Origin: Chrysogorgia sp. JL179-B06
Taxonomy: Eukaryota; Cnidaria; Anthozoa; Scleralcyonacea; Chrysogorgiidae
Direction: 5' to 3'
Assembly (NCBI GenBank): GCA_035772405.1
Contig: JAYKKM010000031.1
Coordinates: forward strand, 1 to 64,000
DNA: 64,000 nucleotides
Shown here: positions 20,601-32,575 of the stretch, one piece after another
Layout of the letters: each line of letters starts with the position of its first letter
Numbering within the stretch: position 1 is the first letter of the stretch
Notes under the pieces: generated by a model
Database searches by the model: none
What the model was told of the DNA's origin: nothing
Seen by the model: the letters and a program-made list of their open reading frames with translations, nothing else
Program-made: the position numbers and the translations under genes

Positions 20601-22469
20601 CTTTGTTCAGGTTTGTGAAACAAGTAAATATATATCTAAATATAAATACCACCTTTAACATAGTCAAGATCACAGAGCGAATAAAATCAATTAATCGAGT
20701 CCTTTTGCGCTAATTGGAGATTTTATACGACGCGGCAAGCTCGACGACGCGGTCCTCAAAACGTAACAAGCAGTGTAAATTTAAATTTGAAAGAAGCCAT
20801 GGTAAATTTACTATTATATGAGGTTTGAGGTTTGTTTTATGACCTCCAAAACGCTCCAGTTCTGCTAAAACGATTGTAGACTGCAGTGTTTGAGCTGAAG
20901 TCAACATTAAGGAACAGCTCGACTCATCTGTCAGTGTCAGCGAGTTCACGTCGTCCTGAAGACGTGAAAATGTTCAGAGTTTCGTTGTAAACAGAACTAG
21001 GACGGTGTTGAAAATACTCTTGGGACTACGGTACCAATTATTCATTCTCTTTGTTTCGCATAAATAATTATTTTGTTTTGAAGGCCGCGTCCATCGTAGA
21101 TGTTTAAAAGTCGCTAATGCCAGACAAGTAAACATTTATCAATGGTAATGTGTCTTCAGTCTTGTGAAACATTTATCAATGGTAATGTGTCTTCAGTCTT
21201 GTGAAACATTTATCAATGGTAATGTGTCTTCAGTCTTGTGCTGTGGATTATTAATTGATGTGGAGTCGCGTGAGGACTGTGGAGCAAGTGTGAATTAAGT
21301 TTGCCATTTCCTGAACGAAAATTATATCTTATGATCTTTTCTCATTTGAAATATTAGAAGGTCATGCAGCTCATTGTACAGTACAGATATAAAATTAAAT
21401 ATTCAAATATGTTTCATTATTAGATGTTATATTTATGTTTCATTATTATGAAATTAACACGTCGAGTATTTATTCATATTTTGAATTGCTTGTCTCGGTT
21501 TTATTAAAACAAGACGCCTGCCCAGGCGTTCACTCGAGCTGCTGATGTCTGCAATTCATGGCGTACGTAGCTTTCGCATGACATCTGAAAACTTGCAGAA
21601 CAGCGTGTTCATGTTAAGTATTTGTTAAAAAGTACAAAACTCTCAGAAGCAATCATTATAAAGCAATGTCGTCAAAAAGAATACAAATCGAACGACCATT
21701 GTAGCGATTGCCGTGTATTAAAACAACAAGGCACAAGCCCGTAATAGTCGAATAATTAAACGATTTAAATACTTTCAGTAGACAAAACCTATAGTGCTGA
21801 ATTCGGCAGATTCAAGCGATTGTTCTGATATAGAGTTCATGTAAATCGTATCAACATAAAATGCTTAACACGTTTCTAAAATGTTATACGACACCTACAT
21901 GATATAGGCGACTTTAATAATATAGACGGGTCTGTTAAAACATAGTTAATATAGAAGAGATGGTTTGGAAACTCGGTCTAAGTCTTTTTGTTCTAGGTTA
22001 TTGTTCACGTTTATGCACTTTCACACTTGCTGAACACATTGTATTTTCTGTATAATGAAGCAATCATCCAATAGCAGCATTTGGGTTGAATCGCTCAACC
22101 ATGTTACTTAAATATTAATAAGCAAAAAACAAAAGGTTTGTGCACGGTCAGGACCATTTCATAAAATCACAGATCATTATAGACGCTTTGAAGTTCGCCG
22201 GCTTTCCTAACCATTCCGGTGGTCATGCTGATTATCTTTACAAAGTTCTTCTCACGGCTACTATAGACACTCAAAATAATATTTCAAAGTAGAACTTGCT
22301 TAGTTTGGCTGTAAGAAGAGCATAAAGTTTATTCAAATGATCTTTTTAGGTTCAGGAAAGATTTTTGTGGCACAACTCAGGCCGGTTAGCGGCCTAACCT
22401 GCACGAAGGTTAGCCTTCCCCGATGTCATAGCTAGCCGGCTAGCTAGCCCGGCTCATATTAGCCTGCGT
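20601..22469. repeat. Unassigned unit sequence with 37-bp repeat
   Basis: At 21130-21241 a 37-bp unit (AACATTTATCAATGGTAATG, then GTCTTCAGTCTTGTG) repeats three times. Unit 2 has two copies at about 54217-54285 and the old copy one at about 5300. The remainder is collinear sequence with no gene seen. Confidence 0.6.
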
Positions 22470-22738
22470 GCTACCTCCGCAGGCGTTATAGAGTCTGCGA
22501 ATCGGAGGCCGAAAGCTTGTTCTGGTCACGTGGGAATCCCCACAAAAATGGGGAAAGCACGTGATTGGTCAATTACTAAATATGCGCAATCTTTGGTAAT
22601 TAATGTAAAAAGTTGATTTCAATGAATATAAAACGGAAAGATGGCGTGTATCGATCTTGTGAACCTCGAAGATGAATCGTTTGAACGCGCTCTTTTTCCA
22701 TTGGACTGACACAGAAACAATAACAGGTTCAGCTGTTT
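22470..22738 (+). mobile_element. Fragment related to the TAGCCTGCG element family
   Basis: TTAGCCTGCGTGCTACCTCC GCAGGCGTTA resembles the end of the 13736-14875 element. Unit 2 (about 55565) keeps TTAGCCTG but lacks the rest, which looks like a deletion there. An ATG at about 22641 opens a 22-codon frame (MACIDLVNLEDESFE), possibly a first exon, but with no partner. Confidence 0.45.
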
Positions 22739-23679
22739 TTGCTGGAGGGGATTCCGGCGTCGGTGAAAACACAACACGCGCGAGCGGGCAGTCGAGCAGT
22801 TTGTGTTGAAGAAATTATGTGAGCGGTTGACGTTGATGTTGGATGAAAGCTTGTAATAGAGGTAGGTAATCTTTGAGTTAAGCCCTTCGAGTTAAGCCCC
22901 TCGAGTTAAGCCCTTTTCGAGTTAAGCCCCCGACACGCCCATTTTCCCCACGACACGCCCATATATCTCCAGGGCTTAACTCGATGAAGTGAAGACTGTT
23001 TTCACCCTTCGAGTTAAGCCCCCATAAAAGAAGGGGCTTAACTCGAAGACAGTTAACGACTTAGACGCCCGAGTTAAGCCCCGACTTTTGAATGATGTAA
23101 ACGAATGGCGTGGAAATTCTCGTAAACGGAAATTATTCAATTTTTCAGTGAACCTTTTTAAGTGTAAAGATAATTTTGCTCTATAGTCAACTTTTTCTAA
23201 CAATACTGAAAAATAATGGTTAAAACGTTCTGTGATCGCAATTTTTATTGTAACAATTTTTTATTGAAATATTGAAGTAAATGAATAATGTCTACATTTT
23301 TAGACTGCAATGCCTAGAGCTTTCCTAAGTTTGAAAAACTAATGAATTAGGGACAAGTGCAAGAAAAAAAATGGTCTGATCACTGTTCTGGGATCAAGTC
23401 CTACATTCACACAACCGACGTACTGTAGGGTACCGGTAGCGATATATTGTGCCTCACACTTGTATCACCTATTTATAAAATCTCCTCGTGCTCATAGGAG
23501 AAGCCGGCTGGCATAACCTTGATCGGCGGGGGGCAAAATTCCAGTTCCACTCGCCGAGATCCAGGGATGACGCTGGCGAAATATCTGCCAACGGGATTAA
23601 AATTTGCCATGTGAAAATTTTCCCGTCAGAATAAAATTTCATGAAAAATCTTGAAATGGCAACCCGTAGATAATCATCT

Positions 23680-24715
23680 TTATTATTATTATTATGAACT
23701 ATATTTCAACACGGTACAATTTCACCTGATAAATTAATTATTTACAAAGAAAAGAAAAAAGGTGATCTTCCAACCGGCCGTGCTTATACTAGTACAAATA
23801 TGAATTACGATATTTACAAGAAAGTTAATTATAACTATAGATAAGAACAAAGGCAAAATGAATATGTTACTTAATGTTAACATGTACGTTTTATGCTAGT
23901 TTTAAAATTAGCAATAGTTTCCGAGGACTTTTGTGATAAAGAAAGACAGTTCCAGACTTCCGCCCCTCTGTATGAGAATGCATTTTTCATATTGTTTGTT
24001 TTTGGTTTGGGTAATGTCAAATTGGCTCTCGATTGTCTTGTGTTATGGTCGTGTACGTCACTAATATTTATAAACATATCACACAAATAATCAGGAACCA
24101 TTCTGTTTTTTTACCTTGTACATGAAAATTGAAAGTTGTTGCATCCTTCGTTTTTCGAGGTTCGGAATTCCTAGCTTACTTAATATGTCAGCTGATCGTG
24201 TCGTATAATTCTCACGTGAGATTATTCGAAACGCCCTGCTCTGTAACTTTTGTAGTTTATCTGCTAATATTTTCCCTAGGCAACCCCATACTTGAGCACA
24301 ATAATCGAAGTAAGGTTGAATTATGGATTGGTATATTGTTATTAGGGTATTATATTCGATTGTATCTCGAAGTCGTCTGAGTATACCGAGGCCTGAGGTG
24401 ACCTTTTTTGAAATGTGTTCGACTTGCGCTGACCAGCTTAGAGACTCATCTATCATTAGGCCCAACGATTTTGTCGTTTTAACTCGCTTAATTTCTAAAT
24501 TACCAATATTGATAACTGGATCAAAAGTTAGTTGGCTAAGCCTTTTCTTGGTACCAATTATCATATATTCGGTTTTACTGTTATTTAAAGTTAATTTATT
24601 TGCAGACAGCCAATTTGCAACATTGTTTAAATCGCCATTCAATATTTCTTCAATTACTTTAATATCATCACTTGCTGTTGCAATTTGGGTATCATCTGCA
24701 ATGGTTCTCTGCAGT
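23680..24715 (-). pseudogene. 5'-truncated LINE reverse-transcriptase fragment
   Basis: The minus-strand frame 24642-24091 carries the RT thumb region (NWLSANKLTLNNSKTEYMII, LGLMIDESLSW, YCAQVWG), and 24101-23877 continues with a typical C-terminus (NHNTRQSRANLTL-like). Just upstream ADDTQIATASDD corresponds to the RT active-site loop, so the copy is truncated right at the catalytic motif. An (AAT)n-type run at about 23680 is the 3' tail. The pattern fits the CR1/L2/Jockey group. It lies inside the 22860-26960 element. Confidence 0.75.
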
Positions 24716-24765
24716 GGTTCTCTCTTATTGTACGAAATTTATGTATTACTATCATTAAAATTGAA

Positions 24766-25560
24766 GGCTAGCGCTATCGCATCAGCGAGGGACTCGGTTC
24801 CCTGGGCGCTGCATAGCAGTCTACTGCGTCTGCATGGGAACTTTCCCTGGGCAGCCAATAGCAGGAGGTTCCCCTCTCACGCTGCTGGCAGATTATTTCA
24901 TCTGCTGTGGGACGGGGGATTTCCCTCGGTGTTTTGAATAGTGGCTGTTGCATCCGTGAGGGACGCGGTTCCCTCGGAGGATGATAGCTGTCTATTGCGT
25001 CTGCATGGGATGAGTTTCCCTGGGCAGCCAAATAGCTGGATGGAGCTGCAGGGTGACAAGGTTCCCCTCGCACGAGTTGGAGCTGCAGGGCGACTAGGTT
25101 CCCCTAGCATGCTGCCCGCAGGTTATTGCACCTACCGGGGGACACGGGTTTAGCGCTGGCTATTGCATCTGCAAGGGACGTGGTGCCCTGGGCAGATGAT
25201 AGCAGTCTATTGTGTCTGCATGGGATGGTTTTCCCTGGGCAGCTTAATAGCTGGATGGGGCTGCAGGGTGACAAGGTTCCCCTCGTACGCTTTATTGCAT
25301 CTGCTGGGGGACACGGGGTTTCCCTCAGTAGATTGATTGCTGGCTATCGTATCAGCGAGGGACGCGGTTCCCTGGGCCCTGGATAGCAGTCTGTTGCGTC
25401 TGCATGGGATGAGTTTCCCTGGGCAGCCAATGGCCGTATGGAGCTGCAGGGCGGCTAGGTTCCCGGCCTCGCATGGTGGTGGCAAATTGATGCATCTGTT
25501 GGGGAAGAGAGCTTTGCCAGGGATGGAGGTTCCCTGGTGGGGTACGTGCATGGTGGCCAC
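24766..25560 (+). repeat. GC-rich degenerate tandem repeat (170-220 bp units)
   Basis: Four diverged units begin near 24774, 24945, 25160 and 25345. Each has (A/G)GGGAC-CGGTTCCCT, then a TCTGCATGGGA-TTTCCCTGGGCAGC block, then AGCTGCAGGG-GGTTCCCC. Base composition is strikingly richer in G+C than the surroundings. The segment is bracketed by a direct repeat of about 50 bp (about 24711-24765 and 26558-26612) that includes CTTATTGTACGAA and TTTATGTATTACTA. Confidence 0.75.
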
Positions 25561-26557
25561 AGCCGGGATTGCGGTTCCGGCACGTTTTTGTACACTAAGT
25601 GGCGATTGCTGTGGGACGAGGTTCCCTCAGCATGTGTTGCGGCGTTTTACATGGGAGAAGAGGTTCTCCCGGAGACCAGGTTCTCCCGCTCGCTGGCGGT
25701 TATATTCCGCGGATGGGCCCTTCGGCAGTGCTACCGAAGGGTGATACTTGTTTTATAACTAGTGCATGTCCTTGTACTGCACAGTTGCCTTATGGCTTCC
25801 GTCGTGCGTGTCCTTTATGTACATTGCGTGTCCGTTGTGTGCATTGCATATGTTTGGTTTGTTTTGTTTGTTCTCTTTATCTTAAGCTTTTCGCGACGTC
25901 CCGATCCTGTCGTCGGCTTTTGGTTGCGGCTTTCAGGTTTGTCTGGGAGACTAGGCGGTAAGTGAATTCGTTATTCCGGTCTCGTTAGATCATCCTCCAC
26001 TACTTCGGTAGTGTGACTTATATAGTCCCCGGGGGTTGAGGGTTTTCTCGGCCGCGCAAGAAACACCACAAAGGACCTAACCTGGCAGTACAGATTATTG
26101 GCCAGGGCCACATGGAAAGGCCAGGCCTTGGCGTCTCGCAGGACTGCCTGGAGCTCACTAGAGTGCACGGCTCAAGATCGAGATTCCCTGGGAACTACGA
26201 CCCTCCAAATTTGTAATGTGCTTTGCCGGTTCGTGAAGTGGCGTATGGTGACGTGCCTTCACACCGGATTGTTATTAATGAACGTTATACAATGTTCTCA
26301 CGTTAGCAACAAAGGATAGTGCCGGGGACATTTTAAAACGTTGTCAAAACGTTTATTTTTCTCTCCACAAAGGTTCACTTACGTAAACAAATGTTAAAAA
26401 ATGCATGTTAACGGTAGCTAACCGGCTTTAAACAAGCGCTCTAGGCCTGCATTTACATAGGAAAAACGGGATTAAACAAATGGAATGTTTTCAAATACTA
26501 GCTGATTGTTATTTTTACTTGTCAACTGTTATCCTCTGGCAACCTGTGGAGAAACCT
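25561..26557. other. Interior of the large element, unidentified
   Basis: Moderately GC-rich sequence. A frame near 25762-25965 is hydrophobic and ends near a GTAAGTG donor-like site, but I cannot identify it. No RNA gene or transposase is visible. Confidence 0.35.
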
Positions 26558-26969
26558 CTGCAGCGGTACTCGCTTATTGTACGAATTTTATGTATTACTA
26601 TTATTAAAACTATAAATTAACCTATAAAGCAAAATTTATTCTTGCACTCCAAAAGATTCATTGAAAACATCGAATAATTTTGTTTATGAGCCTGTCAGTC
26701 GAATTTTCACGCCATTCGTTTACATCTTTCAAAAGTCGGGGCTTAACTCGGGCGTCTAAGTCGTTAACTGTCTTCGAGTTAAGCCCCTTCTTTTATGGGG
26801 GCTTACCTCGAAGAGTGAAAACAGTCTTCACTTCATCGAGTTAAGCCCTGGAGAGATATGGGCGTGTCCGAGGAAAAAATGGGCGTGTCGGGGGCTTAAC
26901 TCAAAGGGCTTAACTCGAGCGGCTTAACTCGAAGGGCTTAACTCGAAGATTACCTACCTCCTTGTAATA

Positions 26970-27333
26970 CTGCTTGGCGTTTCTTGTTTGTCGACGTGCC
27001 ACGTATAAATATCTGTCATTTCAGCGGTAAATGAAAACGAAGACATACGCTGTTGGTCTGTTGCGACAAATCGTTGAGACGCTTCTGTACTTGATGACGA
27101 ACCATCCGGTTGTAAACTTTCAGACGCACAGCTGTTGTCGTTTCCGTAAACAAGACGTTTCGCTGATGACACCTCGTCAAAAGTTTGACGTTCATTTCAT
27201 CCAATTTCTTTCTTTGGTTTGCTCTTTGTTTAAGAAAACTCAAACTCGAGTGGCAAATGTGCTTGCATGTGCGTTGTACCACAAAATGGAGATTTTCAAT
27301 TTCGGCCATAACGTTAAAATTTTCCGAGCACAA
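26970..27333 (-). pseudogene. Coding-like fragment with Cys cluster
   Basis: On the minus strand a frame contains ENLHFVVQRTCKHICHSS and then FLKQRANQRKKLDEM, a Cys-x3-Cys-type pattern followed by a basic helix. A second frame further on reads SSAKRLVYGNDNSCASESL. A one-base shift between them would be needed to join the two. Unit 2 has the same arrangement (55640-56086). Similar short Cys motifs precede Ser-rich tails in unnamed invertebrate proteins, but I cannot assign a family. Confidence 0.3.
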
Positions 27334-28034
27334 CTTACAAATTGGGGTATATACTTAATATTGTGGCTCTTCAAGTCAAATTTCCTAGCCCTTTCCAGTG
27401 ATGTCAACACGTCATTTTTTCGCGTCTGTAATAAATTCGTCTATTCTGTCTTCATGGACAATCCTTGTCAGCAACATTACCGATCAACTACTCATGAATT
27501 CACCAATACCGTCGGGAAATACCTCAACTAGATCAAAGGCAAAGCTGTCGAAAAGAAGGAACTCGAAAAAATCGATTATGCAACATTGCCGGGAGTCTGG
27601 CGCGAGTGCGGGTATTAAAATGGCGCAGGTAAATTTGCCGGACGAGTATTTTTTGCCGGTATGCTAACTTGGACACTGCCAGCGAATTCGTCGGTACGTG
27701 AGAGAGGTTTTTATATCAATCGTTTTATACTAATTGTTCATGACCAACCTTCACATATCATCTCGAGGTATGTTCTTTGTTTCTTCTTACTGTGTAATTG
27801 CTATGAATTATTACTCGGGCTACCTACCGAGTCTAGGTTTCGGCGCTCGTTTTTTTGTCGACAAATGGCACTTAATTCTAACGTCATGTTTCCCGAAAGC
27901 CTTTGCGACCCTGAAGGGTGCTGATTTTCATTCATGTGGCTGACAACTGTGTTGATCGTGAATACGCTCACCATGCTTTAATACAACTGCACACGCTGAT
28001 CGCGGTAGACCTATACTAAAAGATGACGCGCGAT
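27334..28034. other. Collinear unit sequence before the minisatellite
   Basis: Matches 56685-57350 of unit 2. An ATGGCGCAG with a following donor-like GTAAAT at about 27618 could be a first exon, but support is weak. The right part is the dispersed repeat also seen at 3310-3420. Confidence 0.4.
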
Positions 28035-28815
28035 TATGTCTCGACAGTTGATGTTGATGTCTCGACAGTTGATGTTGATGTCTCGACAGTTGATGTTGAT
28101 GTCTCAACAGTTGACGTTTATGTCTCGACAGTTGATGTTGATGTCTCAACAGTTGATGTTGATGTCTCGACAGTTGATGTTGATGTCTCAACAGTTGACG
28201 TTTATGTCTCGACAGTTGATGTTGATGTCTCAACAGTTGATGTTGATGTCTCGACAGTTGATGTTGATGTCTCGACAGTTGATGTTGATGTCTCGACAGT
28301 TGATGTTGATGTCTCGACAGTTGATGTTGATGTATCAACAGTTGATGTTGATGTCTCAACAGTTGATATCTCAACAGTTAACATTGATGTCTCGACAGTT
28401 GATGTTGATGTCTCAACAGTTGATGTTGATGTCTCAACAGTTGATATATCTCAACAGTTAATATTGATGTCTCGACAGTTGTTGTTGATGTTTTCTCAAC
28501 AGTTGATGTTGATGTCTCGACAGTTGTTGTTGATGTCTCAACAGTTGTTGTCTCAACAGTTGATGTCTCGACAGTTAATGTTGATGTCTCGACAGTTGAT
28601 GTTCGTGTCTCGACATTTGATGTTGATGTCTCAACAGTTGATGTTGATGTCTCAACAGTTGATGTTGATGTCTCAACAGTTGATGTTGATGTCTCAACAG
28701 TTGATGTTGATGTCTCGACAGTTGATGTTGATGTCTCGATAGTTGATGTTGATGTCTCAACAGTCGATGTTGATGTCTCAACAGTTGATGTTGATGTCAC
28801 GACAGTTGATGTTTC
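28035..28815 (+). repeat. 21-bp minisatellite (TCTC[AG]ACAGTTGATGTTGATG)
   Basis: About 37 units of 21 bp alternating TCTCAACAG and TCTCGACAG variants, plus rarer shortened units near 28365-28570. The unit length and lack of stops open frames on both strands (VDVSTVD, RHQHQLL and STSTVET series). Unit 2 has a longer array at 57355-58515. No gene called. Confidence 0.95.
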
Positions 28816-28985
28816 ATTTTCGCAATTGTGTCGTATTCGTTAACAGATGCAAATCTACTGCAAGTTGTTTTGTTATTTTGTAATTTTAGTGACGTTATCA
28901 GCATCCAAAATATTTTTTGGACAACTCCGTCCAGTATTGGACGGGAATGACTCCACAGCTGTCGTATTAATTGCAGTATGTTGAC

Positions 28986-29057
28986 TATTATACATTCATA
29001 TTTCATTCTCGTTCCTTATTGCAATAAAGAACGAGAATGAAATATGAATATATAATA
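28986..29057. repeat. 72-bp near-perfect palindrome
   Basis: Arms ATTCATATTTCATTCTCGTTC and its exact complement flank TTATTGCAATAA, itself a palindrome, and AT pairs extend outward. Only two base pairs mismatch across about 72 bp. It lies about 160 bp before the satellite array. TMEM53 copies 1 and 2, which lack an array, keep only one arm-like piece (GAACGAGAATGAAGTTTGAAT, about 10399 and 39420). The second copy is at 58688-58759. Confidence 0.9.
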
Positions 29058-29213
29058 ATATACAATACTCATTAATAATTCACGAAGGAAAGACAAAGAA
29101 ATTGATGCCTCATTAGTAGTTGTATATGTATCCTGATTTACATAAACTTTTCGTTCGATTTTCGCAAATAAAATAATTTATTATCTTTAGGATTATTACA
29201 CGCAATCGTATCA

Positions 29214-30690
29214 TCATTCGTTTACATGCATTTGTATCATATCATTCGTTTACATGCATTCGTATCATTATATCATTCGTTTACATGCATTCATATCATT
29301 CGTTTACATGCATTTGTATTATTATATTATTCGTTTACATGCATTCGTATCATATATCATTCATTTACATGCATTCGTATCATATATCATTCGTTTACAT
29401 GTATTCGTATTATTCGTATCATATCATTCGTTTACATGCATTCGTATCATATTCGTTTACATGCATTCGTATCATATCATTTGTTTACATGCATTCGTAT
29501 CATATCATTCGTTTACATGCATTTGTATCATATCATTCGTTTACATGCATTCGTATCATATCATTCGTTTACATGCATTCGTATCATATCATTCGTTTAC
29601 ATACATCCGTATCATATCATTCGTTTACATGCATTTGTATCATATCATTCGTTTACATGTATTTGTATTATATCATTCGTTTACATGCATTCGTATCATA
29701 TCATTTGTTTACATGCATTTGTATTATATCATTTGTTTACATGCATTCGTATCATATCATTCGTTTACATGCATTCGTATCATATCATTCGTTTACATGC
29801 ATTCGTATCATATCATTCGTTTACATGCATTCGTATCATATCATTTGTTTACATGCATTCGTATCATATCATTCGTTTACATGCATTCGTATCATATCAT
29901 TTGTTTACATGCATTTGTATTATATCATTTGTTTACATGCATTCGTATCATATCATTCGTTTACATGCATTCGTATCATATCATTCGTTTACATGTATTC
30001 CTATTATATCATTCGTTTGCATGCATTCGTATCATATCATTCGTTTACATATATTCGTATCATATCATTCGTTTACATACATCCGTATCATATCATTCGT
30101 TTACATGCATTTGTATCATATCATTCGTTTACATGTATTCGTATTATATCATTCGTTTGCATGCATTCGTATCATATCATTCGTTTACATGCATTCGTAT
30201 CATATCATTCGTTTACATACATCCGTATCATATCATTCGTTTACATGCATTTTATCATATCATTCGTTTACATGTATTCGTATTATATCATTCGTTTGCA
30301 TGCATTCGTATCATATCATTCGTTTACATGTATTCGTATTATATCATTCGTTTGCATGCATTCGTATCATATCATTCGTTTACATGCATTCGTATTATAT
30401 CATTTGTTTACATGCATTCGTATCATATCATTCGTTTACATGTATTCGTATCATATCATTCGTTTACATGTATTCGTATTATATCATTCGTTTACATGTA
30501 TTCGTATTATATCATTCGTTTACATGTATTCGTATCATATCATTCGTTTACATGCATTCGTATTATATCATTCGTTTACATGTATTCGTATCATATCATT
30601 CGTTTACATGCATTCGTATTATATCATTCGTTTACATGCATTCGTATCATCATATATCATTCGTTTACATGTATTCGTATTATATCATAT
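29214..30690 (+). repeat. 28-bp satellite array (about 52 units)
   Basis: The unit is CATTCGTATCATAT plus CATTCGTTTACATG with frequent C/T variants and occasional shortened units. Since 28 is one more than a multiple of three, three units make 84 bp, and all plus frames stay open as the same 28-residue repeat, giving apparent proteins of about 480-510 residues. These are not genes. The array ends abruptly at the boundary sequence of unit 2. Confidence 0.97.
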
Positions 30691-31009
30691 TAAATATTCA
30701 ACTTCATTATGTAAGTGATAAAGCCCGAGAAGGAGGGCTTCGTATAGCGTGAATCCCGACGTTTGAGGGCTTTATCTGACTTATTTCATAATTGAGGAGG
30801 TTTTCCAATAAACATTTTTTCCACCTTGGATAAAGATTTCCCTTAGTTTTTCCTTCATTTCTTATCTAATTAGTATTCATGGTCTTTATGCTAGATAAAG
30901 CCCGCGGTACATCAAAGAAAACCGACTCAATCGTGTAATAAGCTGAAATAAACACGTCAAGTAATAATCATATTTTGAATTTCTTGTCACGGTTTTATTA
31001 ATAACAAGA
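30691..31009. other. Left end of unit 2
   Basis: Nearly the same as 6395-6735, including the AGATAAAGCCC foldback, but fused directly to the satellite. The TMEM53 gene expected after a satellite-bearing upstream region is missing here. Confidence 0.65.
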
Positions 31010-31423
31010 CGCCCGCTATATAGCGGGCGTTAACTCGGGCTACTCGAGGTTGTGGCTTGTTGAAAGACATTGTAGGCAAATTCAATATACACAAATCTAT
31101 AGTTGTAGGTACAATGGTACATGTAATGATACAGCTGTCAGTGCAGGGGTGGTTAAATTTTCCATCATTGCAAACCCATAACGTATTGTTGGCCAACGGC
31201 TTTGATTATATGAAGGTGAGTTGGCTCAGTATCCAAGCTGGCTTACTGAGAAGTCTGCCTCACCAAATGAGCCATCCTGTTTGCTGACCTAATCCAGTTC
31301 TAGTCAACAGGGTCAACCTGGCAAGCAAGCCCGGCCTGTGCTCATGTAACAACAATTCATCTGGCCAGTCCCACAAACAGCTTCAGTTTGAGCAAGTATT
31401 AAATCAGTTATATTGTTCTCAGT

Positions 31424-31590
31424 ACTTGTCACTGGAAACCCCTACTGCACCCAAGGAAACCCCGAAGGTGACTTGTAGGTGGGGTTTAGGATGTTATTTT
31501 CCCTTATAGCTGTAGGTGGGGCATTTTCTTAGATTTGTTTCTTGATAAGTCTAATCTCTCATACTACCTGGGGTTTCCAGTGACAAGTGC
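31424..31590. mobile_element. 167-bp MITE
   Basis: ACTTGTCACTGGAAACCCC on the left and its complement GGGGTTTCCAGTGACAAGT on the right are perfect inverted repeats of about 19 bp. No clear target duplication. Confidence 0.6.
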
Positions 31591-32334
31591 ATTTAAATCA
31601 AACCATTTAGCTGGCAGTAGCAAGACATCATAAGCAAAACAGCTTAAAGAAATATAATTAAAAATCTTTATTTCTTTGTGAAGTCAACATTTTGAGCCAG
31701 TAAACATATTCATAAATTTAGCACATTTATTATTGGGCCAGCTCGCTTCATGTAATATCAAAAATGTATCTGGCTGTACAGACCAAGTAACAGTTGGCAA
31801 ATGGTGTGCTTGTTAGCAAGTCTGGCATGTGGGCTAGCCTGCCTCATGTACTGTAATATCAGGACTATTATTACTATCTCGATTAGAGAGCGAGCTTGCC
31901 TCCTGCATGTACAGCTTGCCTTCATATACAGCTATAGTAATCATGAAACTAGCCAAAAATCAGTATGAAAAGTTTGTATCTGTCTGTGCAGACCAAGTAA
32001 CTGTTGTAACAATGGAAAGTACATGGCAACAGGCTGTCATTGGTAAACCAGCAAATAACAAACTCTTTACTCTTTGATCTTGATAGTTGGTATGGGTGTC
32101 AGAGAGTTGATCGATACAGACTTATTGATAACCAGCACATTTTGGAGGCCCATTTAAGCTTACACATATCAAGTGAAACAGGTTTATTCGAGAAGCAATT
32201 ATAGAATTCAAAAGTGGACACTTTTGAAAGGTTGCTCTAAAATCTCTAAATAATTATAATGTCGAAGGTTTATATATTGTGTATAAAACAATAAACTGTT
32301 GATTAGCATCGACTTTATTTTGTATATAGACATA

Positions 32335-32575
32335 TAAACAATAAACAATGCAGGCAACAAAGCTTATAAAACATATTACAGTTACCTCAGAACAGTTAAC
32401 ATATTTTCAAAAACATATTACAGTTACCTCAGAACAGTTAACATATTTTCACACAGCATTCATATGTTGAGTTTTATAAACAATAAACAATGCAGGCAAC
32501 AAAGCTTATAAAACATATTACAGTTACCTCAGAACAGTTAACATATTTTCACACAGCATTCATACGTTGAGTTTC
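32335..32575 (+). repeat. Local tandem duplications
   Basis: AACATATTACAGTTACCTCA, followed by GAACAGTTAACATATTTTC, occurs three times. A larger block beginning ATAAACAATGCAGGCAACAA occurs twice. Confidence 0.85.

Larger units (their letters stand above)
22860..26960. mobile_element. 4.1-kb element with long repeat-built inverted ends, 9-bp TSD
   Basis: Both ends read GAGGTAGGTAATCTT inward. The arms (about 22860-23190 and 26612-26960) consist largely of repeated CGAGTTAAGCCCC and its complement, with ACACGCCCAT and GTAAACGAATGGCGTG blocks in matching order. The target duplication CTTGTAATA is at 22851-22859 and 26961-26969. Unit 2 at about 55690 has a single CTTGTAATA with no insertion. The interior holds a LINE fragment and a GC-rich tandem repeat. 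No transposase is seen. The 9-bp duplication and long arms suggest a Mutator-like or foldback element. Confidence 0.9.

Noticed and set aside
28023..28800. Ser/Thr/Val or His/Gln-rich proteins over the second 21-bp minisatellite
   Set aside because: Same artefact; the unit-2 array gives similar frames of different length.
29214..30690. CRISPR array
   Set aside because: Repeats are contiguous with no unique spacers, and the context is an animal genome.
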